Origin: Rhizobium sp. NZLR1 | Lineage (GTDB): Bacteria; Pseudomonadota; Alphaproteobacteria; Rhizobiales; Rhizobiaceae | NCBI RefSeq assembly: GCF_017357385.1 | Contig: NZ_CP071632.1 | Coordinates: forward strand, 2,981,501-3,045,500 | Length of the DNA: 64,000 nt | Direction: 5' to 3' | Shown here: piece by piece, positions 24,618-33,165 of the stretch | How positions within the stretch are numbered: position 1 is the first letter of the stretch | Layout of the letters: every line of letters starts with the position of its first letter | Position numbers and translations under genes: made by a program | The notes under the pieces: model-generated | The model's input: only the letters and a program-made list of their open reading frames with translations | Told to the model about the DNA's origin: nothing | The model's database searches: none

Positions 24618-25506
24618 GGCCCTCGTTGCCACGCTTGTTGCCAATCCGTCAAATCCCGTGCTGACACCCGCAATCGCCGAAAAGGCGGCCGAGGCGGTGA
24701 ACGCTGCCGGCCTCTACTGGCTGGCCGACGGCATCGCCTGCGACATCGCGCTGCGTGACGGCATGGATGCGCAAGCGGCCGAGGCCAATATTCTTGCAGT
24801 CCTATCAGGCGCGCCGATCGACCTCGTCATCCAGGAGCAGGAAAGCCGCCGCAAGAAGCTGCTGATCGCCGACATGGATTCGACCATGATCGGCCAGGAA
24901 TGCATCGACGAACTTGCCGCCGAAGTTGGCCTGAAGGAGAAGGTCGCGACCATCACCGCCCGCGCCATGAACGGAGAGATCGCCTTCGAGCCCGCTTTGC
25001 GCGAACGCGTCGCCCTGTTGAAGGGGCTGCCGATATCGGTCGTCGACGAAGTGATCGCCAAGCGCATCACGCTGACGGCGGGCGGCCCGGAACTGATCGC
25101 CACCATGAAGTCGAAAGGTCACTACACCGCCCTCGTCTCCGGTGGCTTCACCGTCTTCACCAGCCGCATCGCCGCCACTCTCGGCTTCGATGAGAACCGC
25201 GCCAACACGCTGCTCGAAGACGGCGGCATCCTCTCCGGCTTTGTCGCCGAACCGATCCTCGGTAAGCAGGCGAAGGTCGATGCACTGAACGAGATTTCGG
25301 CAAGCCTTGGCATTTCGCCGGAAGAAGCAATCGCCGTCGGCGACGGCGCCAACGACCTCGGCATGCTGCACCTCGCCGGCGCCGGCGTCGCCCTCCACGC
25401 CAAGCCCGCCGTTGCCGCAGAAGCCAAAATGCGCATCGACCACGGCGACCTGACCGCGCTGCTCTACGTCCAGGGCTATAGGAAGACGGATTTTGTGACC
25501 GCGTAA
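24616..25506 (+). CDS. serB: Phosphoserine phosphatase
   Basis: SerB removes phosphate from phosphoserine in the last step of serine synthesis. The HAD motif I is LLIADMDSTMIGQECIDELA, motif II is YTALVSGGFTVFTSRIA, and motif IV is EEAIAVGDGANDLGMLHLAG. The first 80 residues form an ACT-like regulatory region. ATG 24616 gives 296 residues, the normal family length; upstream open frame lies within miaA antisense and is not credible. Divergent from miaA with overlapping start codons. Confidence 0.95.
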   Translation: MALVATLVANPSNPVLTPAIAEKAAEAVNAAGLYWLADGIACDIALRDGMDAQAAEANILAVLSGAPIDLVIQEQESRRKKLLIADMDSTMIGQECIDELAAEVGLKEKVATITARAMNGEIAFEPALRERVALLKGLPISVVDEVIAKRITLTAGGPELIATMKSKGHYTALVSGGFTVFTSRIAATLGFDENRANTLLEDGGILSGFVAEPILGKQAKVDALNEISASLGISPEEAIAVGDGANDLGMLHLAGAGVALHAKPAVAAEAKMRIDHGDLTALLYVQGYRKTDFVTA

Positions 25507-25552
25507 ACCACGCGACACACACTTCTCCGCCTTCACCCGTGTGACTGTGGCC

Positions 25553-25721
25553 GCCCCTCTGCCCTGCCGAACATCTCCCCCACAGGTGGGGAGATCGGCT
25601 GGGCGCACTGGCTTCCCCAAACAATTAACGTCCAGCACGGCAAAACGATAGATAGGAGGCGCAGGCCATATCCGATCTCCCCCCTTGTGGGGGAGATGCC
25701 CGGCAGGGCAGAGGGGGTACC
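25553..25721. repeat. Inverted pair of a rhizobial intergenic repeat
   Basis: A unit of about 50 bases starting CCCTCTGCCCTGCCG and containing CATCTCCCCCACA...GGGGAGATCGG occurs at 25553-25604 and again, inverted, at 25669-25721. Each unit is itself a hairpin. The pair fills the gap between convergent serB and degP, and the whole region 25507-25811 holds no gene. Such units are common between rhizobial genes and may act as bidirectional terminators. Confidence 0.7.
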
Positions 25722-25811
25722 GCACGGCACGCCCTCTCCTCGCTCATTCCAGTGCTTGTCAATGAAGGAAGTCGAGGCCACGGCAGCGAGACGGTCACCG
25801 CCGCCGTCCCC

Positions 25812-27587
25812 TTACTCCATCGGCACCGCCACAAACCGCAGATCGCCGTTTGCCGATGCGATCATCAACTGGGCGTTGCGGCGGCCCTCCTGTTTCAACG
25901 CCTGCACTTTGGCGGCGACCGCATCCGGCGACTTCATGAACTCCTGCGCCACCTCGACGATCACATCGCCTGGCTTTAACCCCTTTTCGGCCGAGGCCGA
26001 ACCGGGCGTCACCTCCGTCACGACGACACCGTCGACGCTCTCGGCGATGCCGAAAGCCTTGCGCGTTTCGGCACTCAAAAGCGACAGCGATAGCCCGAGC
26101 ACGTTCTTCGGCGTTGCCGCATCCGGCGACACCTGGCCCTGGTGATGGTCGGGCTTGCCCGGTGTGGGCTGCGCCTGATCGTCGGAATCCGGCTGGTCCA
26201 TGTCGTTGTTCTCGCCGGGATCAGGCGTAATCACCCCGTCATCCTGTGAACCATCGGGCGCCGCATCGTCGGATGCTGCCGCCTGATCGCTGTCCTCGAG
26301 CCGGCCAAGTTTGACCTTGACGGTCTGTTCCTTGCCGTCGCGCAGCACCACCACGTCGACTTCCTTGCCGACCGTGCTTTCCGCCACAACGCGCGGCAGA
26401 TCGCGCATTTCGCTGACGGTCTTGCCGTCGAATTTCAAGATGACATCGCCAGCCTTGATCGAACCATCGTCGACGGGGCCGCCCTTGATGACCCCGGCGA
26501 CCAGCGCGCCCTTGGCGGTGTCGAGCCCGAGGCTGTCGGCGATATCGTCGGTCACCGGCTGAATGCGCACGCCGAGCCAGCCGCGCCGCGTCTCACCATA
26601 TTCGCGTAATTGGTCGACGACGCCTGAGGCAAGCTCGGAGGGTACCGAGAAGCCGATACCAATCGAGCCGCCGCTCGGCGAAATGATCGCGGTGTTGATG
26701 CCGATCACCTCACCCTTCATGTTAAAGAGCGGCCCTCCGGAATTGCCCTTATTGATCGCCGCATCCGTCTGGATGAAGTTATCGTAGGGGCCGGCATTGA
26801 TGTTGCGGCCGCGCCCGGAAATGATGCCCACCGTCACCGAGCCGCCGAAGCCGAACGGATTGCCGATCGCCATCACCCAGTCGCCGATGCGCATCGTGCT
26901 GGAATCGCCGAATTTCACCGATTTCAGCGGTGCCTTCGGCTCGACCTTCAGCACCGAAAGATCGGTCTTCGTATCCGTGCCGATCAGCTTCGCCTTGAGC
27001 TTCGAACCATTGGCAAAATTGATCTCGATGTCGTCGGCACCCTCGATCACATGGTTGTTGGTGACGATATAGCCGGCCGGATCGATGACGAAGCCGGAGC
27101 CGAGCGAGCTGACATTATGGTTCGGGCCCTTGTTGCCCTGCTGCTTGTTGAAGAAATCGTTGAAGAATTCCTGGAACGGCGAGCCGTCGGGCGCCCGCGG
27201 CGCCGGGCCTGCGCCCTCGTCGTCCTTCACATTCTGCGAGGTCGAGATGTTGACCACGGCGTCGAGCAGCCCCTCGGCGAGATCGGCAACCGAAGCCGGA
27301 CCACTGTTGGGCACTCCGGGCTGAATTGCTGGGGCCTGAATTGCTGGGGCCTGAATTGGTGAGGCCTGCATCGGTGCGGCCTGCTGCGGTGCGGAGGGTG
27401 CAGGCGGCGTAGGTGCAGGAGCGGCCGTTTCCGGAGTAGAAGGAGCGGGTGCAACAACCCCAGGCGCTGTCGTCTCAGGCGCGGTTTGCGCATAGGCGGC
27501 CCCGTTCATGCCGGCATGCGCAAGAATTGCAGCGCTGGCCATAAGCGCGAGCGTTCGTCTGAAGGGCGAGCGAGTCGTGGGGGCCAT
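25812..27587 (-). CDS. degP: DegP/HtrA-family periplasmic serine protease
   Basis: This 591-residue protease and chaperone degrades misfolded envelope proteins. A signal peptide (FRRTLALMASAAILAHA) precedes a proline/alanine/glutamine-rich linker with the near-repeats SPIQAPAIQAPAIQPG. The trypsin-like domain shows His in TNNHVIEGADD, Asp in TKTDLSVLKV and Ser in NKGNSGGPLFNM. Two PDZ domains follow (LGVRIQPVTDDIADSLGLD and GVVVTEVTPGSASAEKGLKP), separated by an acidic Asp-rich linker. ATG 27587 follows a TTG at 27590. It is next to hflC and hflK, a common alphaproteobacterial grouping of membrane-quality-control genes. Confidence 0.95.
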   Translation of the reverse strand: MAPTTRSPFRRTLALMASAAILAHAGMNGAAYAQTAPETTAPGVVAPAPSTPETAAPAPTPPAPSAPQQAAPMQASPIQAPAIQAPAIQPGVPNSGPASVADLAEGLLDAVVNISTSQNVKDDEGAGPAPRAPDGSPFQEFFNDFFNKQQGNKGPNHNVSSLGSGFVIDPAGYIVTNNHVIEGADDIEINFANGSKLKAKLIGTDTKTDLSVLKVEPKAPLKSVKFGDSSTMRIGDWVMAIGNPFGFGGSVTVGIISGRGRNINAGPYDNFIQTDAAINKGNSGGPLFNMKGEVIGINTAIISPSGGSIGIGFSVPSELASGVVDQLREYGETRRGWLGVRIQPVTDDIADSLGLDTAKGALVAGVIKGGPVDDGSIKAGDVILKFDGKTVSEMRDLPRVVAESTVGKEVDVVVLRDGKEQTVKVKLGRLEDSDQAAASDDAAPDGSQDDGVITPDPGENNDMDQPDSDDQAQPTPGKPDHHQGQVSPDAATPKNVLGLSLSLLSAETRKAFGIAESVDGVVVTEVTPGSASAEKGLKPGDVIVEVAQEFMKSPDAVAAKVQALKQEGRRNAQLMIASANGDLRFVAVPME

Positions 27588-27728
27588 CAAGCATCCTCAT
27601 AAGCGGTAAATGCGCACATTGAGCACCAGCATAAGGCGGAATGATGGAGGGTGAAATCACCTTTTCGCGAAATCCCCGAGCAATATGATGCGCCCTCGCA
27701 AAAGCCTGATTATCTCGACCTTTCCACG

Positions 27729-27757
27729 AAAAAGGGCCGGCACTCGGGCCGACCCTT
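27729..27757 (-). terminator. Rho-independent terminator after hflC
   Basis: Read on the minus strand, AAGGGTCGGC and GCCGGCCCTT form a 10-bp stem around a six-base loop and run into five T. It lies 37 bases beyond the hflC stop and so closes the hflK-hflC unit before degP. Confidence 0.8.
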
Positions 27758-27793
27758 CCAGGATTGTCAGGATGCGAATGGCATCCCTTGGCG

Positions 27794-28753
27794 TCAGTTC
27801 GCCGGCTGCGCGGGTGCTGCGGGAGCAGCCGCGCCGGGAATTGCCGCCGCCGGATTTGTCGGCGTTCGCAGGGTGCCGGCGGCATTGTCGAAATAGCGGA
27901 AGAATTCCGAATTGGGCGACAACACCAATGTCGTGTCCTGCGACGAGAGCGCAGAGGAATAGGCCGCCATCGAGCGATAGAACTCGAAGAAACCAGGATC
28001 CTTGCTGAAGGCGTCGGCGAAGACGCGGTTGCGTTCCGCGTCGCCCTGACCGCGCAGGATTTCCGCATCGCGCTGGGCGCCCGCGGTGAACTCGACAACC
28101 TGGCGGTCGGCGATGGCTCGGCGCCGCTGGCCTTCTTCATTACCCTCGGCACGGATACGCTCGGCCTCGGCCAGGCGTTCCGAGCGCATGGCGTTATAGG
28201 TGTTGGGCGCAACCTCAGGCGAAAGGTCGGTGCGGCGGATGCGAACATCGTCGATATGCAGGCCGAGATTTTCGGCATCGGTTCGCAGGTCGTCGCGAAT
28301 CTCCAGCATCATCGCGACACGCTCTTCCGAGAGCGCGGCATTATAATCGCGCAGACCGTAGACGCGGCGAAGCGATGAATCGAGCTGCGCCCTCAACCGC
28401 GCTTCTGCGGCCTCGCGATCGCCCGAGACCGTTTCGCGGAAGCGGCGAACATCCGAGATGTTATAGATCACGAAGGCGTCGACGTCGAAGGTTTGACCGT
28501 CCTGGACCTGAACGCGGATATTGTCGAGATCGAGCCTCAATGCCTGCTTTTCGACCAGCTGAACGCGGTCGGCATCCATGAAGCCGAAGGGCAGCTTGAA
28601 ATAGATACCGGGCTCGGTCTTGACCGACTGGATCTGGCCGAAGCGGACGACGATCGCCTGCTCGCGTGCATTCACCACGAAGATGGACGAATAGAGCCCG
28701 ACCAGAACGATGGCGAGGATGAGGAGTATGATGGGAAGTCTGTTCGATGTCAT
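27794..28753 (-). CDS. hflC: HflC, SPFH-domain modulator of FtsH
   Basis: HflC and HflK form a large membrane cage around the FtsH protease and restrain its activity. This 319-residue protein has one N-terminal membrane helix (LPIILLILAIVLVGLYSSIF), then the SPFH/band 7 domain (REQAIVVRFGQIQSVKTEPG, YFKLPFGFMDADRVQLVEKQ) and a helical tail (ERLAEAERIRAEGNEEGQRR). It begins four bases after the hflK stop. The Ala/Pro-rich C-terminus probably has no fixed structure. Confidence 0.95.
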   Translation of the reverse strand: MTSNRLPIILLILAIVLVGLYSSIFVVNAREQAIVVRFGQIQSVKTEPGIYFKLPFGFMDADRVQLVEKQALRLDLDNIRVQVQDGQTFDVDAFVIYNISDVRRFRETVSGDREAAEARLRAQLDSSLRRVYGLRDYNAALSEERVAMMLEIRDDLRTDAENLGLHIDDVRIRRTDLSPEVAPNTYNAMRSERLAEAERIRAEGNEEGQRRRAIADRQVVEFTAGAQRDAEILRGQGDAERNRVFADAFSKDPGFFEFYRSMAAYSSALSSQDTTLVLSPNSEFFRYFDNAAGTLRTPTNPAAAIPGAAAPAAPAQPAN

Positions 28754-28756
28754 GGC

Positions 28757-29845
28757 TCAACCTCCCTGCTGCGCCGGCTTGCCGAGCTCATTGAGCGGCA
28801 GATAGGGCAGCACGCCCTGCTTCTCGTCGATAATGACCTTCTTCGAATTCTTCAGTACCTGCTCCATCGTTTCGATGAACAGCCGCTTGCGGGTCACTTC
28901 GGGAGCCTTCGCATATTCGTCGTTGATCGCAGTGAACCGCTGCGCCTCACCTTCCGCCTCCTTCACGACGCGGTCCTTGTAGGCGGCTGCATCTTCACGG
29001 ATTCGCGCCGCATCGCCTCGCGCCTGGCCGAGCTTCTGGTTGGTGTAGCGATTGGCCTCTTCGATCGTGCTGTCGCGGTCGCGACCGGCACGCTGCACTT
29101 CTTCGAAAGCATCGGCGACTTCGCGCGGCGGCGCCACGTTCTGGATCGTCACGCCGGTGACGGTCACGCCTGCGCCGTAGCGGTTCATCGTATCTTGCAG
29201 GATATTGAGCACGTCCACTTCGATCGGCTGTCGATTGCTGCGGAAGGCGTCCTGCGCCGGACGCCGTCCGACGATTTCGCGCATGGCGCTGTCGGAAACC
29301 TGCTGCAGGGTCTCTGCCGGATTTTCGACGTTGAAGAGATAGGCCTTCGGATCACTGACCGTGTAGAACACGGCGAACTGCACGTTGATGACGCTCTTGT
29401 CACTAGACAGCATCAGGCCGTTTGAAGACGATGCCGAGGTCGCCCCGATATTCAGCTGTTGCACGGTCACCTTGACGGTCTCGACGGAGTCCATCGGCCA
29501 GAGATGAAAATGCAGGCCGGGCATCGAGATCTCGTCCTTCGGCTTGCCGAACCGCAGTTCGACGCCGCGCTCATCCGGCTGCACCACGTAGACGCACTGG
29601 ATCAGCCAGAAGACGGCGACGATCGCCGCGACGATCACCGCGACGCCGCCGTTGAAACCGCCGGGAATGATGTTGCGCAGCTGGTCCTGGCCGCGCCGGA
29701 TGATATCTTCCAGATCGGGCGGTCCGCCCTTGCCGCTGCCACCGCCGCGCGGGCGGTTCGGCCCCTGGCCCCATGGTCCCTGATTATTATTACCGCCGCC
29801 GCCGCCCCAAGGGCCGCCGCCGCCATTCTGATTGCTCCAGGGCAT
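28757..29845 (-). CDS. hflK: HflK, SPFH-domain modulator of FtsH
   Basis: Partner of HflC in the FtsH-associated membrane complex. The N-terminal 65 residues are glycine-rich (MPWSNQNGGGGPWGGGGGNN), normal for HflK; one membrane helix (VAVIVAAIVAVFWLIQCVYV) and a band 7 domain follow (PDERGVELRFGKPKDEISMP), then helices rich in Glu, Arg and Ala. ATG 29845 is chosen; a frame upstream to 29875 is open but the conserved HflK start MPWSN is at 29845. First gene of a two-gene unit with hflC. Confidence 0.95.
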   Translation of the reverse strand: MPWSNQNGGGGPWGGGGGNNNQGPWGQGPNRPRGGGSGKGGPPDLEDIIRRGQDQLRNIIPGGFNGGVAVIVAAIVAVFWLIQCVYVVQPDERGVELRFGKPKDEISMPGLHFHLWPMDSVETVKVTVQQLNIGATSASSSNGLMLSSDKSVINVQFAVFYTVSDPKAYLFNVENPAETLQQVSDSAMREIVGRRPAQDAFRSNRQPIEVDVLNILQDTMNRYGAGVTVTGVTIQNVAPPREVADAFEEVQRAGRDRDSTIEEANRYTNQKLGQARGDAARIREDAAAYKDRVVKEAEGEAQRFTAINDEYAKAPEVTRKRLFIETMEQVLKNSKKVIIDEKQGVLPYLPLNELGKPAQQGG

Positions 29846-29994
29846 CAAAACCTCGTTGTTCGTTAAGTCTTCCACGCATCCAGAACCGTGGGGGCTGACC
29901 GGTGGATGCGTTGGTGACCGTTATAGGTATCGCCGCATCCGCTTTCAACGCAACGTGAGGAACTTGGTCAATTTAAATGGAAAATAGTTCATTT

Positions 29995-30513
29995 TCAGCC
30001 GTGTCGGCGTTCATAGACGACGAAGCGCGTGGGGTGACTGTCCTTCTCGCCGGCCGGAACCGCGATAGACTCCCCTGCACGCCAGATGTCGGGATCGATC
30101 GCGGGGAACGAAGCGTCCCCATCGAGGTCGGCCTCGACATGGGTGATGCACATCCGGTCTGCAAGGCCGATCGCCTGGGCGTAAACCTGCCCGCCGCCGA
30201 TAATGCAGATCTCGTCGACGCCCGTTTCGATGGCCAGCCTTTCGGCCGCCGTCATCGCCTCCGGCAGCGAATGCGCCATGGAGACATCAGCATGGTCGAT
30301 CGCCACCTGCCGCGAGATGACGACATTCGGCCGCCCCGGCAGCGGCTTGCCGATTGAATCGTAGGTCTTGCGGCCCATCACGACCGGCTTGCCCAATGTC
30401 AGCGCCTTGAAGCGCTTGAGATCGCTCGAAAGCCGCCAAGGCATGTCGCCGTCGCGGCCGATGATGCCGTTGCGCGCAACGGCGACGATAATGGTCTTGC
30501 GGATGTCAGCCAT
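29995..30513 (-). CDS. folA: Dihydrofolate reductase
   Basis: DHFR regenerates tetrahydrofolate from the dihydrofolate made by thymidylate synthase, encoded just upstream. The 172-residue protein shows ARNGIIGRDGDMPWRLSSDL with the conserved Pro-Trp and acidic substrate residue, GKPVVMGRKTYDSIGKPLPG, and ICIIGGGQVYAQAIG. ATG 30513 is 14 bases after the thyA stop, so the two are almost surely one transcript. Active-site residues are all present. Confidence 0.95.
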   Translation of the reverse strand: MADIRKTIIVAVARNGIIGRDGDMPWRLSSDLKRFKALTLGKPVVMGRKTYDSIGKPLPGRPNVVISRQVAIDHADVSMAHSLPEAMTAAERLAIETGVDEICIIGGGQVYAQAIGLADRMCITHVEADLDGDASFPAIDPDIWRAGESIAVPAGEKDSHPTRFVVYERRHG

Positions 30514-30526
30514 GAAATATCCCGGA

Positions 30527-31321
30527 TCAGACCGCGATCGGCGCCTTGATGCTGGCATCGGCCTCGTAGCCGATCAGCTCGAAATCGTCGAAGGTGAAGC
30601 CGAAGATGTCCCTTACATCGGGGTTGATGCGCAGGAAAGGCAGCGGCTTCGGCCGGCGCGCCAGCTGCAGCTTCGCCTGGTCGAAATGATTGTGATAGAG
30701 ATGGGCGTCGCCAAGCGTGTGAACGAAATCGCCGGGCTTCAACCCGGTCACCTGAGCCACCATCATCGTCAAAAGCGCATAGGAGGCGATGTTGAACGGC
30801 ACACCGAGGAAAATGTCGGCCGAGCGCTGATAGAGCTGGCAGGAAAGCTTGCCTTCGGCGACATAGAACTGAAATAGACAATGGCAGGGCGGCAGCGCCA
30901 TCTCGTCGACCTCGGCCGGATTCCAGGCCGAGACGATGTGGCGGCGCGAATTCGGGTTGTTGACGATACCTTTGACGAGGTTGGCGATCTGGTCGATATG
31001 GCCGCCATCCGGCGCTGGCCAAGAGCGCCACTGGGCGCCGTAGACCGGCCCGAGATCGCCGTTTTCGTCAGCCCACTCGTCCCAGATAGAAACGCCGTTC
31101 TCCTTGAGATAGCGGATGTTCGTCTCGCCCTTCAGGAACCAGAGGAGCTCGTGGATGATCGAGCGCAGATGCAGCTTTTTCGTCGTGAGGACGGGAAAGC
31201 CCTCTTCGAGATCGAAGCGCATCTGATAGCCGAAGACCGAGCGCGTGCCGGTGCCGGTGCGGTCGCCCCGGTCGGAGCCCTTTTCCATCACATGGGTCAG
31301 GAGATCGAGATATTGCTTCAT
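30527..31321 (-). CDS. thyA: Thymidylate synthase
   Basis: ThyA methylates dUMP to dTMP with methylenetetrahydrofolate. The 264-residue protein has the usual E. coli-type length and motifs: [39 protein letters not shown], the catalytic Cys in [20 protein letters not shown], and [15 protein letters not shown]. It leads a thyA-folA pair. Divergent from ssrA across about 130 bases. Confidence 0.97.
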   Translation of the reverse strand: MKQYLDLLTHVMEKGSDRGDRTGTGTRSVFGYQMRFDLEEGFPVLTTKKLHLRSIIHELLWFLKGETNIRYLKENGVSIWDEWADENGDLGPVYGAQWRSWPAPDGGHIDQIANLVKGIVNNPNSRRHIVSAWNPAEVDEMALPPCHCLFQFYVAEGKLSCQLYQRSADIFLGVPFNIASYALLTMMVAQVTGLKPGDFVHTLGDAHLYHNHFDQAKLQLARRPKPLPFLRINPDVRDIFGFTFDDFELIGYEADASIKAPIAV

Positions 31322-31469
31322 GTTGCGCTGATTCCGTTTGCGTTAATTTAAGCCTCTAGCAGCAGGAAACCAATCGCCGGCAGGCATTTTCCCAATATTT
31401 CTGATGGATCGCATAACGCTTTTATGACGTTTGCCCTTTCCATCGGCTGAGGAAACCACTATATCACCC

Positions 31470-31795
31470 GTGCTAGCTTTCGGGCTGGCTATGGCGATAA
31501 ATGAGCGGTGTAATAAGCCTATTGGACCCGGGGGCGGTACCCGGCGCCTCCACCAAAAACCGGCGGCCTCGAAGGCCGGCTTTTGATGGGGGCGAAACAG
31601 GATCGACAAGGGTGTAAAGATCGTCTTTTTGCTCGGCATTGTACCGCCGTTATCGGGCTAAAATTGTAGTTGCAAACGACAACTATGCGGAAGCTCGTCT
31701 CGCTGCTTAATCGCGGTGTGACACTTCAATCAAAGTCCTAGTGGTTCGCACCTCTAGGCGGGGTCCGAAGGCACCTGGCAACAGAAGCCTTCACC
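31470..31795 (+). ncRNA. ssrA: tmRNA (ssrA), circularly permuted two-piece form
   Basis: The acceptor piece ends with GGACCCGGGGGCGGTACCCG and GCGCCTCCACCA at 31555, including a 5-bp T-stem CCGGG/CCCGG. A spacer hairpin 31556-31587 follows and is removed during maturation. The coding piece starts at 31588 with GGGGGCGAAACAGGATCGAC; its first seven bases pair with CGCCTCC to form the acceptor stem. The tag frame 31672-31710 reads ANDNYAEARLAA then TAA. This acceptor-spacer-coding order is the permuted form known from alphaproteobacteria. The RNA rescues stalled ribosomes and marks their products for ClpXP. The outer ends (31470, 31795) are estimates; internal landmarks are exact. sspB follows. 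Confidence 0.92.
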
Positions 31796-31923
31796 TTCTC
31801 CCTGCCGCCGAAATCATGTATGCTGCTTAAAAACGTGACTCGGCTCCGGTCTTTCCCAAGGCGCCTGGACGTGGCATATAACCTTGTGAAAAGACTTCCG
31901 AACCGACGAAAGACAGGAAAAGC

Positions 31924-32439
31924 ATGGGGCAGGATCATATCCGCTACGACATTCTGGCACAGGATGCACTTCGCGGCGTCATCCGCAAGGTTTTGGCGGA
32001 AGTCGGAGCGACGGGCCGCCTGCCGGGCGACCATCACTTCTTCATCACCTTCCTCACCGGTGCCACCGGCGTACGCATTTCCCAGCACCTGAAGTCGAAA
32101 TATCCCGAGCAGATGACCATCGTCATCCAGCATCAGTTTTGGGAGTTGAAGATCACCGAGACGCATTTCGAGATCGGCCTTTCCTTCTCCGACGTTCCAG
32201 AAAAGCTGGTCATCCCGTTCAATGCGATCCGCGGCTTTTACGATCCCTCCGTCAATTTCGAGCTCGAATTCGACGTTCCGCTCGCCGATGGCGAGGAATT
32301 GCCGTCCGGTGAAATCACCGCCTATCCAGTCGACGCGGCAGGAAAGTCGGATGAGGCCGCAGGAGCAAAACCTGCCGATGGCGAAGAGAAGAAACCGGGT
32401 TCGGTCGTCTCGCTCGACTCCTTCCGCAAGAAGCAGTGA
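31924..32439 (+). CDS. sspB: ClpXP adaptor SspB (alpha type)
   Basis: SspB binds the ssrA tag and tethers tagged proteins to ClpX. The 171-residue protein opens MGQDHIRYDILAQDALRGVI, with the core HHFFITFLTGATGVRISQHL and IVIQHQFWELKITETHFEIG, as in alphaproteobacterial SspB (old name DUF1321). The C-terminal tail is acidic and ends in VVSLDSFRKKQ, resembling the ClpX-binding tail of SspB proteins. It lies about 130 bases downstream of ssrA, so tag and tag-reader are neighbours. A strong terminator follows at 32443-32466. Confidence 0.92.
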   Translation: MGQDHIRYDILAQDALRGVIRKVLAEVGATGRLPGDHHFFITFLTGATGVRISQHLKSKYPEQMTIVIQHQFWELKITETHFEIGLSFSDVPEKLVIPFNAIRGFYDPSVNFELEFDVPLADGEELPSGEITAYPVDAAGKSDEAAGAKPADGEEKKPGSVVSLDSFRKKQ

Positions 32440-32442
32440 TTG

Positions 32443-32466
32443 AAGGGAGGCCAAGCCTCCCTTTTT
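32443..32466 (+). terminator. Rho-independent terminator after sspB
   Basis: AAGGGAGGC-caa-GCCTCCCTT forms a 9-bp stem with a three-base loop and leads into a run of T. It starts four bases after the sspB stop codon. Confidence 0.88.
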
Positions 32467-32486
32467 CATAAGGATTAAGGCCCCGC

Positions 32487-32681
32487 ATGAGTGCCGAAAT
32501 CGTCAATCTGCGCCAATTCCGCAAGAAGCAGGCCCGCTCCGAAAAGGAGACGCAGGCCGAACAGAACCGTATTTCCTTCGGCCGCACCAAGGCCGAAAAG
32601 CAGCTCACCCGCAGCCTGAACGAAAAGGCTGACAGGGCGCATCGAGACGGCCGGATCGAGACGGATGACGATGGCGCGTGA
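32487..32681 (+). CDS. DUF4169 small basic protein
   Basis: The 64-residue protein MSAEIVNLRQFRKKQARSEK and the following NRISFGRTKAEKQLTRSLNE match the DUF4169 family, short, highly charged proteins that occur beside the ribbon-helix-helix gene in rhizobia. No function is known. The N-terminal RQFRKKQ echoes the SFRKKQ end of SspB, probably by chance. It follows the sspB terminator, so it needs its own promoter or read-through. Confidence 0.8.
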   Translation: MSAEIVNLRQFRKKQARSEKETQAEQNRISFGRTKAEKQLTRSLNEKADRAHRDGRIETDDDGA

Positions 32682-32699
32682 CGGTTTCATGCAAAGCTT

Positions 32700-32785
32700 G
32701 AACAGCCGGAGTGAACTCTGAAAGTTTTGTCTTGTGCATGTCGTTGTCCCGCAACTGCTGCACACTTCCGGGCGACCTGCATTGA
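32700..32785. repeat. Degenerate copy of dispersed repeat family A
   Basis: The block contains TTGTGCATGTCGTTGTCCCG and CAACTGCTGCACACTTCCGG, an inverted, diverged copy of the core at 44388-44440. It lies in the gap between DUF4169 and the RHH gene. Confidence 0.5.
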
Positions 32786-32850
32786 GATCAGCCACTTATG
32801 CGGTTTGCATGAATCGATCTGACAATCCCATCAAGATGTAAAGCCGCTTC

Positions 32851-33069
32851 ATGATCCGCAAGCATTCGGCGACATTACACGGCCACCGCACCAGTTTCTC
32901 GCTGGAGGATGAATTCTGGGCCGAGCTGAAGACGATCGCCGCAAGCCGCTCTATACCGCTCGCCGCGCTGATTTCGGAGATCGATGATCATCGGCCGCCA
33001 GACAGCAACCTGTCCTCGGCGCTCCGGCTGCATGTGCTCGCTTGGGCGAAAGCCGGCGCTACTGCATAG
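32851..33069 (+). CDS. Ribbon-helix-helix domain protein
   Basis: This 72-residue protein carries one RHH DNA-binding-type unit: HGHRTSFSLEDEFWAELKTI (ribbon and first helix) and AASRSIPLAALISEIDDHRP (second helix). Such proteins dimerise and bind DNA in the major groove, but many in this family have unknown targets. No toxin gene is next to it, so an antitoxin role is unsupported. It follows DUF4169 by 169 bases and the pair is conserved in rhizobia. Confidence 0.8.
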   Translation: MIRKHSATLHGHRTSFSLEDEFWAELKTIAASRSIPLAALISEIDDHRPPDSNLSSALRLHVLAWAKAGATA

Positions 33070-33092
33070 TTCTTAAATCGGAATCGAAAGCG

Positions 33093-33135
33093 CTACAGCG
33101 TCCTTTGCGCGTCTTTCAGACGCGCGGCGCTGTAG
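33093..33135. repeat. RIME-like palindrome
   Basis: CTACAGCGTCCTTTGCGCGT and ACGCGCGGCGCTGTAG form an imperfect hairpin nearly identical to 7653-7694 and, inverted, to 38546-38589. It lies between convergent RHH and AsmA genes. Confidence 0.75.
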
Positions 33136-33165
33136 CCGCGAGCTGTAATCAAATCCCATGCATTT

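Noticed and set aside
32851..33069. Antitoxin of a toxin-antitoxin pair
   Set aside because: The RHH protein has no adjacent toxin gene; DUF4169 upstream is not a known toxin.
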